This document shows positions 7,599 through 15,249 of a DNA stretch of 64,000 nt, piece by piece. A program made the position numbers and the translations under genes. Position 1 is the stretch's first letter. Every line of letters begins with the position of its first letter. Source of the DNA: Domibacillus mangrovi (GTDB taxonomy: Bacteria > Bacillota > Bacilli > Bacillales > Domibacillaceae); assembly GCF_001906925.1 (NCBI RefSeq), contig NZ_MRWQ01000005.1:62001-126000 (forward strand), written 5' to 3'. The notes under the pieces were generated by a model. That model was not told where the DNA came from, searched no databases, and worked only from the letters and a program-made list of their open reading frames with translations.

Positions 7599-8058
7599 AA
7601 GAATATATGTTTACTTCTCATTAGCATTTAATTTAGTCTTACAACTCTTTGTTTATAAGCGTTTAGCAAATTCATCTTTCAAATCCCATCAAGCTTTGCC
7701 CAAATATTTTGGTCATCTATTATTTATATTTAGTCCTAGATCTCTTTGTTTCTTTGCAAATACATTTGCATTTTTTGGTCAAATAAATTGTCAATCTTGT
7801 ACGCCTACACTTGTCCTTGTACCATATGTAAATAAGCGAAACAGCCAAATATGGGTTTATGACATAACTTAAATAAGTACGTTTAATAAACAGGCTCTGT
7901 TATAGTTTATTGTTAATTTTTAACCAAAAAAAAGACCGAAAAAATCGGTCTATTTTGCATGTTTTCTTGAACTAACGCAACCCATTAGTTGAATTACAAT
8001 TTTTCACAAACAATAAATTTTACCTTATGACAGCAAGTAATAATGTAAGAGAATATTA
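7599..8058. other. Non-coding stretch with TTTTGGTCA repeats and a terminator
   Basis: I see no gene in this stretch. It holds TTTTGGTCA copies at 7707-7715 and 7773-7783 like those beside both integrases. It also holds a hairpin, AGACCGA/TCGGTCT (7933-7951), flanked by an A-run that reads as TTTTTTTT on the minus strand. That is a probable terminator for the reductase gene at 8059-8679. Confidence 0.55.
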
Positions 8059-8679
8059 TTAGTAGGCGATACCTACACGTGATTTTATATAATTGTTACT
8101 TTCAATCTGCTTATATGTAAATTCTGCTGTATCCGATACGTATATTTTAACTCCACCCACCGGCAAAAAATCACGTTCCACACGATATTCACCTAAACTT
8201 TCTCCATCCGGTAAATATGTAGGACATACAATAGTCCATTCAAGTGTTGATTGTTTAAGCATATCGTAAACTTTATGATGTTCTTCTGCTGCACGGGTTG
8301 ATTTACGCTTTGATTCACTTGATTGATAACGCAGTAAATTCGGGGTGGTTCTACTTTGTAGAATACCTGCAGTTCCTATAGTAATAATCCGTTGTATACC
8401 TTCGTTTTCCATTGCTTCGATAATGTGTGGCATACTTTCAGACAAAGTTGTTGCCCCATCAGTATTTAACGCACTAATAACTACATCAATCCCGTGCATT
8501 GCACGTACGATATCCTCTTTATTTAAAACATTACCTCGAATAATCGTTAAATTTTCATTATTTATTTGAATCTTCTCTGGAGTACGAACTAATGCAGTAA
8601 CATGATGTCTGTCATGAAGAGCATAATTAACTATTTGACCTCCAACTCGTCCAGTTGCACCTAAAATTAAAATATTCAA
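8059..8679 (-). CDS. NAD(P)-binding atypical SDR (NmrA-like reductase)
   Basis: This 206-residue protein has the Rossmann motif MNILILGATGRVGGQIV at the N-terminus, VISALNTDGATTLSE and ITIGTAGI further on, and a WTIVCPTYLP segment typical of atypical SDR proteins of the NmrA/BVR-B group. The substrate cannot be read from the sequence. TTG 8679 is the start because AAAGGAGG lies close upstream and no ATG fits. It is a single-gene unit ending near the hairpin at 7933. Confidence 0.75.
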   Translation of the reverse strand: MNILILGATGRVGGQIVNYALHDRHHVTALVRTPEKIQINNENLTIIRGNVLNKEDIVRAMHGIDVVISALNTDGATTLSESMPHIIEAMENEGIQRIITIGTAGILQSRTTPNLLRYQSSESKRKSTRAAEEHHKVYDMLKQSTLEWTIVCPTYLPDGESLGEYRVERDFLPVGGVKIYVSDTAEFTYKQIESNNYIKSRVGIAY

Positions 8680-8784
8680 AAGTATAATCCTCCTTTTTAC
8701 GAATACAAATATTACACTACACTATAAATGCTATTATTTCTTCTTTTTTAACTTAAGCAGGATTACTTTAAGTATACTTAAATT

Positions 8785-8916
8785 TTGAATAGCGAACTAA
8801 TTTCCTTTAAAGAAGTCGCTCAACAAACTGGCCCGTTTGTTGAATACAAGTTAGCGGAACAGCTATTAACCTTGATAAACGAATATAAGAAAAGAGCGTA
8901 TTTTGAAAAAAATTAA
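8785..8916 (+). other. Short reading frame or gene remnant (43 residues)
   Basis: A frame opening at TTG 8785 encodes NSELISFKEVAQQTGPF, then YKLAEQLLTLINEY, looking like the end of a helical protein. There is no good ribosome-binding site, and a stop lies just upstream, so it may be a remnant. It runs into an imperfect hairpin, GAGCGTATTTTG/CAAAACACGCTC. The rest of the gap 8680-9068 shows nothing else I can support. Confidence 0.3.
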
Positions 8917-9068
8917 CCAAAACACGCTCTTCTTGTACTAACATATACGATTGTGGATTTAATATTTTGTATTATGTTTATGATGTAGAAATGAAAGGGA
9001 ATTGCCAATCTGACAAACCCATTAACATTTTTTGGTATATCTCTTTTTTTTAACCTAATAATTTTACT

Positions 9069-9899
9069 CTAATTTTGCATATTTTTGCTTTGCCGAAGAA
9101 GTTTTGATTCGCCTGTACGTTCCCACTCTTCTACCGTTTCATATGCTTTTTCAGGAGAATACCCTTTCCCTACAAGAACTCCCATGAGAATAAATTCTTG
9201 AAGTATGTGTGTAGAATTTATTCCTTTTTTAACATCCTCTAATCCTTCATTCACCAAAAATTCTGTGTACTGTATCCATTCATCTGGAGTCTTGCCAAAG
9301 ACAACTGTCTCTCCCTTGCCATGACCGTAGCCTTCTTCGGTAGCCAATGCATCTGCTTTGGTAACATGAACAGTACCAAATGGATGGTTAGGAGGAGCAT
9401 ATATCGAATAAAGTTTTAGCGGAATATTACCTGTATTGGTTAGATTATGCCATGTTCCAGCGGGTAATAGTATTGCAGAATCATCATAGACATTTCTTTT
9501 AAAGTTTAAATTATCTTTACTCTCGCCCATTTGGACAATCCCCTGACCTTGCTCAATACGTAAGAATTGATCAACATTAGGATGCATTTCCAAACCGATA
9601 TCTTCGCCAACATTGAGACTCATTAAAGTGACTTGCAAATGTGTTCCTGTCCATAATGCAGTTCGATACGTATTGTTTTGCTTCGTGGCTTCATTGATAT
9701 TAACGACAAATGGTTTTGGCCCATAATCTGTTAACAAAATACTTTCATTACCTTTGGAGGAGCGAAAAGAATCAAATCGGTTTACCTGCTCTATCTCACC
9801 AGGAAAATTTAGGTAATCAGAATGTCTTCCACTGTTATACATTGGTACATTAACATAATAAGGATACTGATATGGATACATATAAGGATTATAGTACAT
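9069..9899 (-). CDS. Cupin-domain protein with Tyr/Pro-rich N-terminus
   Basis: This 276-residue protein starts with a Tyr/Pro/Met-rich segment (YYNPYMYPYQYPYY) like those of some spore-surface proteins. A cupin follows, with motif 1 in EMHPNVDQFLRIEQGQG (His and Glu ligands) and motif 2 in LPAGTWHNLTNTGN. A C-terminal helical part is present (about 190-276). Metal-binding enzyme or structural role; the substrate is unknown. ATG 9899 is favoured because GGGATTGAG precedes it; an in-frame start six codons earlier lacks spacing. A spore-coat role is only a guess from the N-terminus. Confidence 0.75.
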   Translation of the reverse strand: MYYNPYMYPYQYPYYVNVPMYNSGRHSDYLNFPGEIEQVNRFDSFRSSKGNESILLTDYGPKPFVVNINEATKQNNTYRTALWTGTHLQVTLMSLNVGEDIGLEMHPNVDQFLRIEQGQGIVQMGESKDNLNFKRNVYDDSAILLPAGTWHNLTNTGNIPLKLYSIYAPPNHPFGTVHVTKADALATEEGYGHGKGETVVFGKTPDEWIQYTEFLVNEGLEDVKKGINSTHILQEFILMGVLVGKGYSPEKAYETVEEWERTGESKLLRQSKNMQN

Positions 9900-10068
9900 T
9901 TTACTCAATCCCTTCACAGTTTATAAAGTTATCCTATGCACCTGTTAAGGGAATGTACTCAGATTCAGGGTGACTTTATTTAAAGCAAGCGTTTTAGCCT
10001 AAAATACTTATTTTATTTTCCACTTATAACCATAAATAACGTATTTCTTCTATAATAATATTGAAATA

Positions 10069-10094
10069 CAAAAAAAGCCCTTTATATAAAGAGC
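10069..10094 (-). terminator. Intrinsic terminator
   Basis: AGCTCTTTATATAAAGGGCT followed by TTTTTTT on the minus strand, just after the WYL-like gene. Confidence 0.75.
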
Positions 10095-10099
10095 TGACC

Positions 10100-10321
10100 T
10101 CACGTTGCTTCTCGTTGTCTTTCCCGTGGTTTAGCGACTGCTAAAATGTTCTCGAGCTTAAACGTCCGCTTTTGCTTTCGCGTAAAGCAGTAAGCCTTAA
10201 TATAATCCTGGTTAATTTTCGTTACGATGATTCGTCGTTTTGTGATCATATTATCCTTAGCCATGTACATCAGTTCAATCGGCATCGTCTCTTCTAACGA
10301 AGTAAGCAGTAATCCGTTCAT
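10100..10321 (-). CDS. Short WYL-like protein
   Basis: This 73-residue protein reads MNGLLLTSLEETMPIELMYM, then ITKRRIIVTKINQDYIKAYC and a basic tail (RKQKRTFKLENIL). It resembles the stand-alone WYL-type domain found as a small protein in Bacillus mobile elements, often near YolD/DinB genes, none of which is seen here. ATG 10321 has AAGGGAG upstream. A truncated paralogue lies at 6943-7089. A ligand-sensing or regulatory role is inference. Confidence 0.6.
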   Translation of the reverse strand: MNGLLLTSLEETMPIELMYMAKDNMITKRRIIVTKINQDYIKAYCFTRKQKRTFKLENILAVAKPRERQREAT

Positions 10322-10484
10322 TTGAGCAGCTCCCTTCTTTAATTCCACTAAACCAAACATACGTTTTATAATCAGCATAAAAGTAACATATTTTCGTACC
10401 TTTTCTGAAAAGTTATGGAAATATCACAGAGCTATAAAATGTCTGACTTATTTATTCTGTATATTAGCACTAGAGGTGATCTTT

Positions 10485-10718
10485 ATGATTAATGAATTCT
10501 TTTTTATCGAAGGAAAAGTTTTGAAAGATAAATTGGATGAAGATCAGATCAAAGAACAAGCTGCATTTTGGAGAGATTGTGCGGACAATAGCAAGGATTA
10601 TACGTTTATGATGAGCTATATAAAATTATGCGCTCAACTTGATGAACCTATAAAGACAGATATCTTAACCGCTACACCAGATCAGGTTCATAATATGTGT
10701 AACGGAATGATGATGTGA
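10485..10718 (+). CDS. Small acidic hypothetical protein
   Basis: This 77-residue protein starts MINEFFFIEGKVLKDKLDED and contains a WRDCADN stretch and a CAQLDEPIK stretch. I do not recognise a family. GAGGTGAT lies 6 nt before ATG 10485, better placed than the in-frame GTG at 10476. It is followed at once by a terminator of the same type as at 7415. It is divergent from the WYL-like gene. Confidence 0.6.
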   Translation: MINEFFFIEGKVLKDKLDEDQIKEQAAFWRDCADNSKDYTFMMSYIKLCAQLDEPIKTDILTATPDQVHNMCNGMMM

Positions 10719-10746
10719 GATCGGCTGCGGCCGGTCTTTTTTATCT
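10719..10746 (+). terminator. Intrinsic terminator
   Basis: The stem GATCGGC/GCCGGTC around TGCG with TTTTTTAT after it. Confidence 0.78.
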
Positions 10747-10852
10747 AACTAATATTTAAAAACGCCTTCTTTTTTCTATATTTCTAGCATATATATTTTT
10801 TTCCGCATATATATATACCTAGAGATAGTTTAAGGGAAAAGGAGCTGATCAA

Positions 10853-11107
10853 TTGAAATTGCTCGCAGCAGTTAAAGTACCTGGTTTATATCGCCTTTGG
10901 AATAGTAAGGGAAAAGAAGTGACTGGAGCTCTTTTCTTCGACGAAATTTCAAGAAGTGTTGTAGATGACGGAAATGATTGGGACCCTGGCATCTTTAGTT
11001 GGTTCAACGAATGAGATATTAATTTTGCAGATTGGCAGGAAATTGAAGTTGAGATTTTACCGATAATGATCGTAGATTTAAAAACAGCCCCGGCCGCAAA
11101 CGCGTAA
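10853..11107 (+). pseudogene. Small protein gene interrupted by an in-frame TGA
   Basis: AAAAGGAG precedes TTG 10853, opening MKLLAAVKVPGLYRLWNSKG. A TGA at 11012-11014 stops it after 53 residues, but the same frame continues for 30 codons (DINFADWQEIEVEILPIMI) to a TAA at 11105. The continuation looks like real protein, so I read this as a recent nonsense mutation in an 84-codon gene. A working 53-residue product remains possible. Confidence 0.5.
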
Positions 11108-11122
11108 CCGGGGTATACTCTT
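11087..11122 (-). terminator. Intrinsic terminator
   Basis: The stem ACCCCGG/CCGGGG (about a 14-nt loop) is followed by a T-run on the minus strand (CTGTTTTTAAA), after the amidase remnant. Confidence 0.65.
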
Positions 11123-11124
11123 GT

Positions 11125-11580
11125 TTATTTTACTTTGCTCATCCGATGCAGCATCGACCATACTTCTTCTCGCGTCACAGGACGTTGCGGGTATGTCCCG
11201 TCGCTAATGCCGTTTTCTTTCGCCCACTGTTTTGCTTCTTCAAACCGTGGTGAAGGTGCTGCGTCTTTTTTGTACTGTTCTGCCATGATTGTTTCCTCCT
11301 TTTTTGGTACAGTACTTGCGGATGAAGTACCAGCTACAGATGATGAGGTTGTTAGTTTTTTACCGGCCAGTGATTCAGCAATGGAGCGACATATCGCGTC
11401 AAAGTGTTCCCTGTATAACTTTGCATCGGCTAACGAGTCAACAAAGCACACTTCTATGAGGATGGCCGACTTCTTCGTATTGTTTAAAAAGCCCAAATCT
11501 GTCCGATACTTAGGTCCGCGGTTTTTCAAGCCGCTTGCTGTGGAAATCGCTTTTGACACCTGAGCAGGTAACCCTGTACT
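11125..11580 (-). pseudogene. Prophage N-acetylmuramoyl-L-alanine amidase, C-terminal fragment
   Basis: The frame encodes the end of an Amidase_3 domain (SGLKNRGPKYRTDLGFLNNT and ILIEVCFVDSLADAKLY, which carries the late catalytic Glu). A Ser/Thr linker and a C-terminal repeat (ENGISDGTYPQRPVTREEV) typical of Bacillus phage lysins follow. The N-terminal zinc-binding half is missing: the frame opens right after a TGA at 11581, where the sequence switches to another phage gene. A GTG at 11559 could start translation, but the product would lack the active site. Confidence 0.75.
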
Positions 11581-11639
11581 TCATATGTTATTGCGTCTGT
11601 TATAATATTTTCACTATCTAACTTAATGTATAATTTCAA
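11565..11639 (-). pseudogene. N-terminal stub of a phage protein fused to the amidase fragment
   Basis: From TTG 11639 the minus strand reads MKLYIKLDSENIITDAITY, then EVQGY: a start typical of small tail-associated phage proteins. It then runs, out of frame, into the amidase sequence near 11565-11580. This marks a deletion junction within a former prophage late region. Confidence 0.5.
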
Positions 11640-11643
11640 TTTA

Positions 11644-11846
11644 TTACCCCCATAATCTTTTTATTTGTTTTGATTCGCCAGTTATCCCATTTTGAATTGC
11701 GTATCCAAGTCCTAATGGCATTGATAAATTAATATTTATTATTTTTTTATTACTTTTATATGCTCCGATTTCTGTTTTATAAACCCTCCCTTTTGTAACG
11801 GCTGTAACGGATAGTTTTAACGTTACAAGTGATTCAGCTGCTTTGC
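11644..11846 (-). pseudogene. Phage gene fragment (unknown)
   Basis: A frame without a start codon encodes SVTAVTKGRVYKTEIGAYKS, then LSMPLGLGYAIQNG, ending with a TAA at 11644-11646, just upstream of the tail-protein stub. The length (about 67 residues) and position fit the 3' end of a phage structural gene, but I cannot name it. A TGTAACGTTACA palindrome lies nearby at about 11890-11901. Confidence 0.4.
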
Positions 11847-11906
11847 ATTAGATGAAAGGATTATTCCGTTCACTGTTTCACTGCACTGGTTGTAACGTTA
11901 CAGCAA

Positions 11907-11932
11907 AGAAAAAAGCACCCATAAGGATGCCT
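11907..11932 (-). terminator. Intrinsic terminator
   Basis: The stem GCATCC/GGGTGC with an ATAA-type loop and TTTTTT on the minus strand, after the gene at 11950-12342. Confidence 0.72.
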
Positions 11933-11949
11933 AGACTTTATATATCACT

Positions 11950-12342
11950 TCAAAAATCGATTTTAATAATAATCCCCTTTTCCTTCAAATTTTCTAAGCA
12001 CTCTTGTAAATAATTATCATCATGTTCCGGATAAATGTTCTTTTTATTCTTCTCCGCGGATACAAAATTAAATTTTAAATCTTCACTCATCATTTCACAC
12101 TTTTTACCTCTATAGTTTGGATTGAGCCATTCTTCTGAAACTTTATATCCTCTTTTTTGCATTTCCAACATGATGAGATAATGATAATGAAATAACCGCT
12201 TATAGCTATATTTAAAAACGTAATCTACAGTTGCATGAGGCTTCCGCCATCCATTTCCCCTTAATGCTGCACACTCTCGATGTTGTCCCAATAATTGTTG
12301 TCTAGGTAATTTACTAATTAATTCTTCATGCCATAGTCTCAT
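11950..12342 (-). CDS. Pyrimidine-dimer DNA glycosylase-like protein (Pyr_excise family)
   Basis: This 130-residue protein begins MRLWHEELISKLPRQQLLGQ, then HRECAALRGNGW and HATVDYVF, the pattern of the TIGR02328/Pyr_excise group related to T4 endonuclease V. T4 EndoV uses an N-terminal Thr as nucleophile; here the residue after Met is Arg, so the glycosylase chemistry may not be conserved. ATG 12342 is chosen because AAGGATGG precedes it; an in-frame ATG at 12351 falls inside that site. It lies in the prophage-like part of the accessory region. Confidence 0.72.
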   Translation of the reverse strand: MRLWHEELISKLPRQQLLGQHRECAALRGNGWRKPHATVDYVFKYSYKRLFHYHYLIMLEMQKRGYKVSEEWLNPNYRGKKCEMMSEDLKFNFVSAEKNKKNIYPEHDDNYLQECLENLKEKGIIIKIDF

Positions 12343-12469
12343 AAAAACCATCCTTAATATAACTGATACTTTACCCTATTAATTAAACAGGAATAAAGTA
12401 TTCTTTACAACTTTGTCTCATCAGCTGGGCACCTCACATTACCATCTGCATATTTGAGTTGTTTTGGAC

Positions 12470-12500
12470 ATAAAAAATAGCACCCCGTAGGATGCTCCAT
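12470..12500 (-). terminator. Intrinsic terminator
   Basis: GAGCATCC and GGGGTGCT pair across TAC and are followed by ATTTTTT on the minus strand, after the gene at 12513-12707. The hairpin is closely related to those at 11907 and 13278. Confidence 0.72.
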
Positions 12501-12512
12501 ACTATTCTTTCG

Positions 12513-12707
12513 TCATAGTACACGAGCCTTAATACTAAATGAACTGTCTTCATTTTTAGCAATGTCTACTATTTCGATTATTCCATCATCTTGTAGCTTT
12601 TTGGCTGCTAGGTATTTAGCATTCATATCTTCTTCCGTATTACAACCAATAACTAAGTAATTTCCGCCCGCTTCTTTTAACCTAGTTAACAATACATCCT
12701 GTGACAT
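12513..12707 (-). CDS. Small hypothetical protein
   Basis: This 64-residue protein reads MSQDVLLTRLKEAGGNYLVI, then KYLAAKKLQDDGIIEIVDIA. A strong AAAAGGAGG site lies 6 nt before ATG 12707, so it is probably expressed. The helix-then-strand pattern suggests a compact fold, but I know no family for it. It is its own transcription unit with a terminator directly downstream. Confidence 0.65.
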   Translation of the reverse strand: MSQDVLLTRLKEAGGNYLVIGCNTEEDMNAKYLAAKKLQDDGIIEIVDIAKNEDSSFSIKARVL

Positions 12708-12861
12708 AGTAACACCTCCTTTTGCCTATTCTTTCGACAATAGGAGGTAATTTCCTGCAAAACAAAACGTTGATGCCAGAATAGCATTTTTCTTCTTCTC
12801 ATATATACGACATACGTACGACAAAGATACACCGAATAAACGATGCTCTTAATTTTTAATT

Positions 12862-13185
12862 TTAAGAGATATACTTCTGACGAATCAAATTGGTATACTT
12901 TATTATCAAGTTATTTATCGCAGCGGTGTTTGGTGCATTAATAACTGAGTCAAGTAGCTGATCCATAAGACTGTAATCAGCGTCTGATAAACTATCGTCT
13001 TTACGAATATGACCGTTATAAATCTCCATTGAATAAGCAACAGCCGCTTTTACTCTCGAAAGCATACTATCCTCAAAATAATCCATATTTGCTAGAGTTG
13101 CAGGATCCCCCCATCGATTAACAGATCTTTCTAAAGCAAACTCCAAAGCACTTCTTACAAAGTTTTCATATCTTAATTTTTCCAT
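12862..13185 (-). CDS. Hypothetical helical protein
   Basis: This 107-residue, mostly helical protein begins MEKLRYENFVRSALEFALER and ends LIIKYTNLIRQKYIS. It has no recognisable motif. ATG 13185 is chosen because AAAGGAG lies 8 nt upstream; the frame extends to a TTG at 13206, but then the site would be internal. It is flanked by other small unknown genes of the same strand. Confidence 0.6.
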   Translation of the reverse strand: MEKLRYENFVRSALEFALERSVNRWGDPATLANMDYFEDSMLSRVKAAVAYSMEIYNGHIRKDDSLSDADYSLMDQLLDSVINAPNTAAINNLIIKYTNLIRQKYIS

Positions 13186-13277
13186 TTCAACATCTCCTTT
13201 CTTCAAAATTCCCCAATAATAAGGACTAATTACCTAATTTAATCATTCATCAAATAACGATAAACGGAAGATAAAAA

Positions 13278-13304
13278 ATAGCACCTCGAAGGATGCTCTT
13301 TCCG
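13278..13304 (-). terminator. Intrinsic terminator
   Basis: AGCATCCTTCGAGGTGCT hairpin followed by ATTTTTT on the minus strand, after the gene at 13308-13715. Confidence 0.72.
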
Positions 13305-13307
13305 TAA

Positions 13308-13715
13308 TTAGTTTATTAACTTGGAATAAGCAATTTGAAACAGTTGATCGATATATTGATCATTTAGATAGAATTTTTTGTGCTTACTCTCTTCAAAAGT
13401 GATATAAGCAAATCCATCATCGAATCCTATTACACCGATTTTTTCGTTTACATCGTTTCCTGTTTCTTCACTACGAAAATTAACAGTGATTGTTTCTCCC
13501 TCATCAACTAACCCTAACGCGAAAAATTGAAACCAGTAATGTACCTCCTTATCAGAACTTACACTTATTCTACGTACTAAGCTATTAGGTAAATCGCCTT
13601 GATACTCTGCGAAGAAAGAGGCGAATTTTTCAACAATGCTAGTAAAGTCTTTCATACTTCGGCTTGTCAATAAACCATTAATTCTTTCATCGTGATTTCC
13701 TTTCAGGTTCTCCAT
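13308..13715 (-). CDS. Hypothetical protein
   Basis: This 135-residue protein begins MENLKGNHDERINGLLTSRS and contains VHYWFQFFALGLVDEGETI and FDDGFAYITFEE. The second half is beta-rich. I recognise no family or motif. AGGAGGGG lies close to ATG 13715, giving a confident start. Single-gene unit with a terminator just downstream. Confidence 0.62.
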   Translation of the reverse strand: MENLKGNHDERINGLLTSRSMKDFTSIVEKFASFFAEYQGDLPNSLVRRISVSSDKEVHYWFQFFALGLVDEGETITVNFRSEETGNDVNEKIGVIGFDDGFAYITFEESKHKKFYLNDQYIDQLFQIAYSKLIN

Positions 13716-13950
13716 AATTTAATACCCCTCCTGTACATATATACTCCCAGGAAGAAAGTCATAATTCCATATATTTCGTTCACCAAATACCGACAAAAAA
13801 ACACCCACCTGTATCAGTGAGTGCCTCATTCCTTATATCTCTCTACTAACATAATAGCACCCTCGATAACAAAACGCGTGCCATTAGACCATCATCTTGT
13901 CCTCCTTTTATTGATTTTGAGTAAAGAAAAAACACTCATCACTGAGCGCT
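13716..13950. other. Gap with two terminator-like hairpins
   Basis: GGCACTCACTGATACAGG..GGGTGTTTTTTT (about 13796-13829) and GCGCTCAGTGATGAGTGTT plus T-run (about 13929-13950) both read as terminators on the minus strand. The only frames between them are very short (eight codons or fewer) and unsupported, although a GGAGG lies near 13910. Confidence 0.4.
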
Positions 13951-14107
13951 TTAAATTCCCACTATATAACCATTCATAAATGAATAATATGCAATAACTA
14001 GTAAAACAGCTGTTGATAAGAAGTTCGCTATCGGCTTTGGAATCTTAATAAGCCTTAATATCAAATAAGTAGCTATATAAGCAACAGCACATATTGTTAA
14101 TAAATAA
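13951..14107 (-). pseudogene. Small membrane-protein gene lacking a start
   Basis: The frame encodes two hydrophobic segments (LLTICAVAYIATYLILRLI, then STAVLLVIAYYSFMNGY) and stops at TAA 13951-13953. Upstream the frame hits a TGA with no ATG, GTG or TTG in a suitable place, so the 5' end seems lost. It is followed by a terminator-like hairpin. Possibly a holin-like remnant, but that is a guess from size and hydrophobicity. Confidence 0.4.
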
Positions 14108-14172
14108 AAAAGACATCAAGCTCTAAAGCAGGTGTAAACCTACTCTAAAGTTTGATGTCCGTCGGTTTTTCC
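14106..14172. terminator. Composite hairpin between convergent/divergent units
   Basis: GACATCAA/TTGATGTC (14112-14119 and 14152-14159) encloses a second hairpin, AGGT-GTAA-ACCT. T-runs lie on both sides, so it can terminate in either direction. Confidence 0.5.
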
Positions 14173-14250
14173 GTTGGGATATTATGAACACATATAAATC
14201 ACCTGTTTTACAAATACTATATAAACTAACTAAACATGGCGGTGATATTT

Positions 14251-14874
14251 ATGGATATAAGTTGGATATGGAAATCTATGTTGATTATCATTTTCGGCAT
14301 ATTATTAATCCGTTTTTCAGGTAGAAGATCAATCTCCCAAATGACTATTTCACAAACGGTTATCATGATTTCAATTGGCACACTTTTAATACAACCCGTA
14401 AGTGGTAAAAATCTTTGGTTTACTTTTGTGATCGCATCCATACTCATAGTTACTTTGATGTTAATTGAGTTTTTACAAATGAAATGGGATTTTACTGAAA
14501 CTTTGTTTACTGGCCGTTCAAAAGTTGTGATTGAGAATGGAATATTACAAGAAAAAAATTTAAAAAAATTACGTCTCTCTGTTGATAAGCTTGAAATGCG
14601 ATTACGTCAAAATGGAATAGAAAACATACAAGATGTACAATGGGCTACTCTAGAGCCTAGTGGACAATTAGGTTACTCACTTACTGATAAAAAGAAGTTT
14701 GCTACAAGAGAAGACATTGATAAAATTGAACAAATGCTTAATAAGCTTACATCGCAATTAAATAGAAACAATTCCGAACAACAACCGAAAAATAAACCGA
14801 ATGAACTAACCTCTACTCTTTTTTCAGAAATTGAAGGCGGACATATGCCATCACCACCTGATCACCTTAAATAA
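14251..14874 (+). CDS. DUF421 (YetF-like) membrane protein
   Basis: This 207-residue protein has N-terminal membrane segments (MLIIIFGILLI and WFTFVIASILIVTLM) around the family signature RFSGRRSISQMTISQTV with ISIGTLLIQPV. A cytoplasmic YetF-type domain follows (LEMRLRQNGIENIQDVQWA, LEPSGQLGY), then a charged tail (about 165-207). Family function is unknown; several members are expressed in spores. ATG 14251 is preferred (GGTGAT 5 nt upstream) over the in-frame ATG at 14236. It is flanked by non-coding structured sequence on both sides. Confidence 0.85.
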   Translation: MDISWIWKSMLIIIFGILLIRFSGRRSISQMTISQTVIMISIGTLLIQPVSGKNLWFTFVIASILIVTLMLIEFLQMKWDFTETLFTGRSKVVIENGILQEKNLKKLRLSVDKLEMRLRQNGIENIQDVQWATLEPSGQLGYSLTDKKKFATREDIDKIEQMLNKLTSQLNRNNSEQQPKNKPNELTSTLFSEIEGGHMPSPPDHLK

Positions 14875-14937
14875 TTTAGCACAACATGTGAATGGATATA
14901 ATTTTGATTGCTGCACATAAATTTCTCTTGGATGGTT

Positions 14938-15020
14938 AAACTGTTACGGTGTGAGGATCCTTCCTCTATACGACAGTTTCACCCTACCGACCGAGGGCTT
15001 TGGCTCCCCTCAGTTTTTTG
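14938..15020 (+). ncRNA. Possible small structured RNA ending in an intrinsic terminator
   Basis: AAACTGT (14938-14944) pairs with ACAGTTT (14973-14979), enclosing an internal loop and a GAGGA/TCCTC hairpin. GAGGG/CCCTC plus TTTTTT (about 14993-15019) follows as a terminator. There is no reading frame here and 375 nt of gene-free sequence. I cannot match it to a known riboswitch. Elsewhere in the gap, a second terminator-like hairpin lies at 15095-15118. Confidence 0.35.
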
Positions 15021-15094
15021 GTATAACCTTTTATTAATTGGAGATAGTTTTATTATCCGGTGCATTTTGCTATGTTAATGTCCGGTGTTTCAAA

Positions 15095-15118
15095 GTCGGG
15101 GTGGAAACCCGGCTTTTT
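15095..15118 (+). terminator. Intrinsic terminator with no obvious gene
   Basis: GTCGGG/CCCGGC (one G-T pair) followed by TTTTTAT. Confidence 0.55.
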
Positions 15119-15249
15119 ATATTGCGATATTATCGTACTGTTTAGCAGCTTTTTCTCATTAAATATCTCTGCTATTGATTTACTAATATACTTCTATTTG
15201 ATTTCAAAACTTGTATAATAGGTTTAACATCAAGAAAAGGATTTGAATA

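Noticed and set aside
12405-12500. 31-codon minus-strand frame ending QLKYADGNVRCPADETKL
   Set aside because: Its 5' half is the terminator hairpin of the gene at 12513, and there is no ribosome-binding site. The 3' half may be a scrap of a small CxxC gene like 16635-16793, but this is too weak to call.
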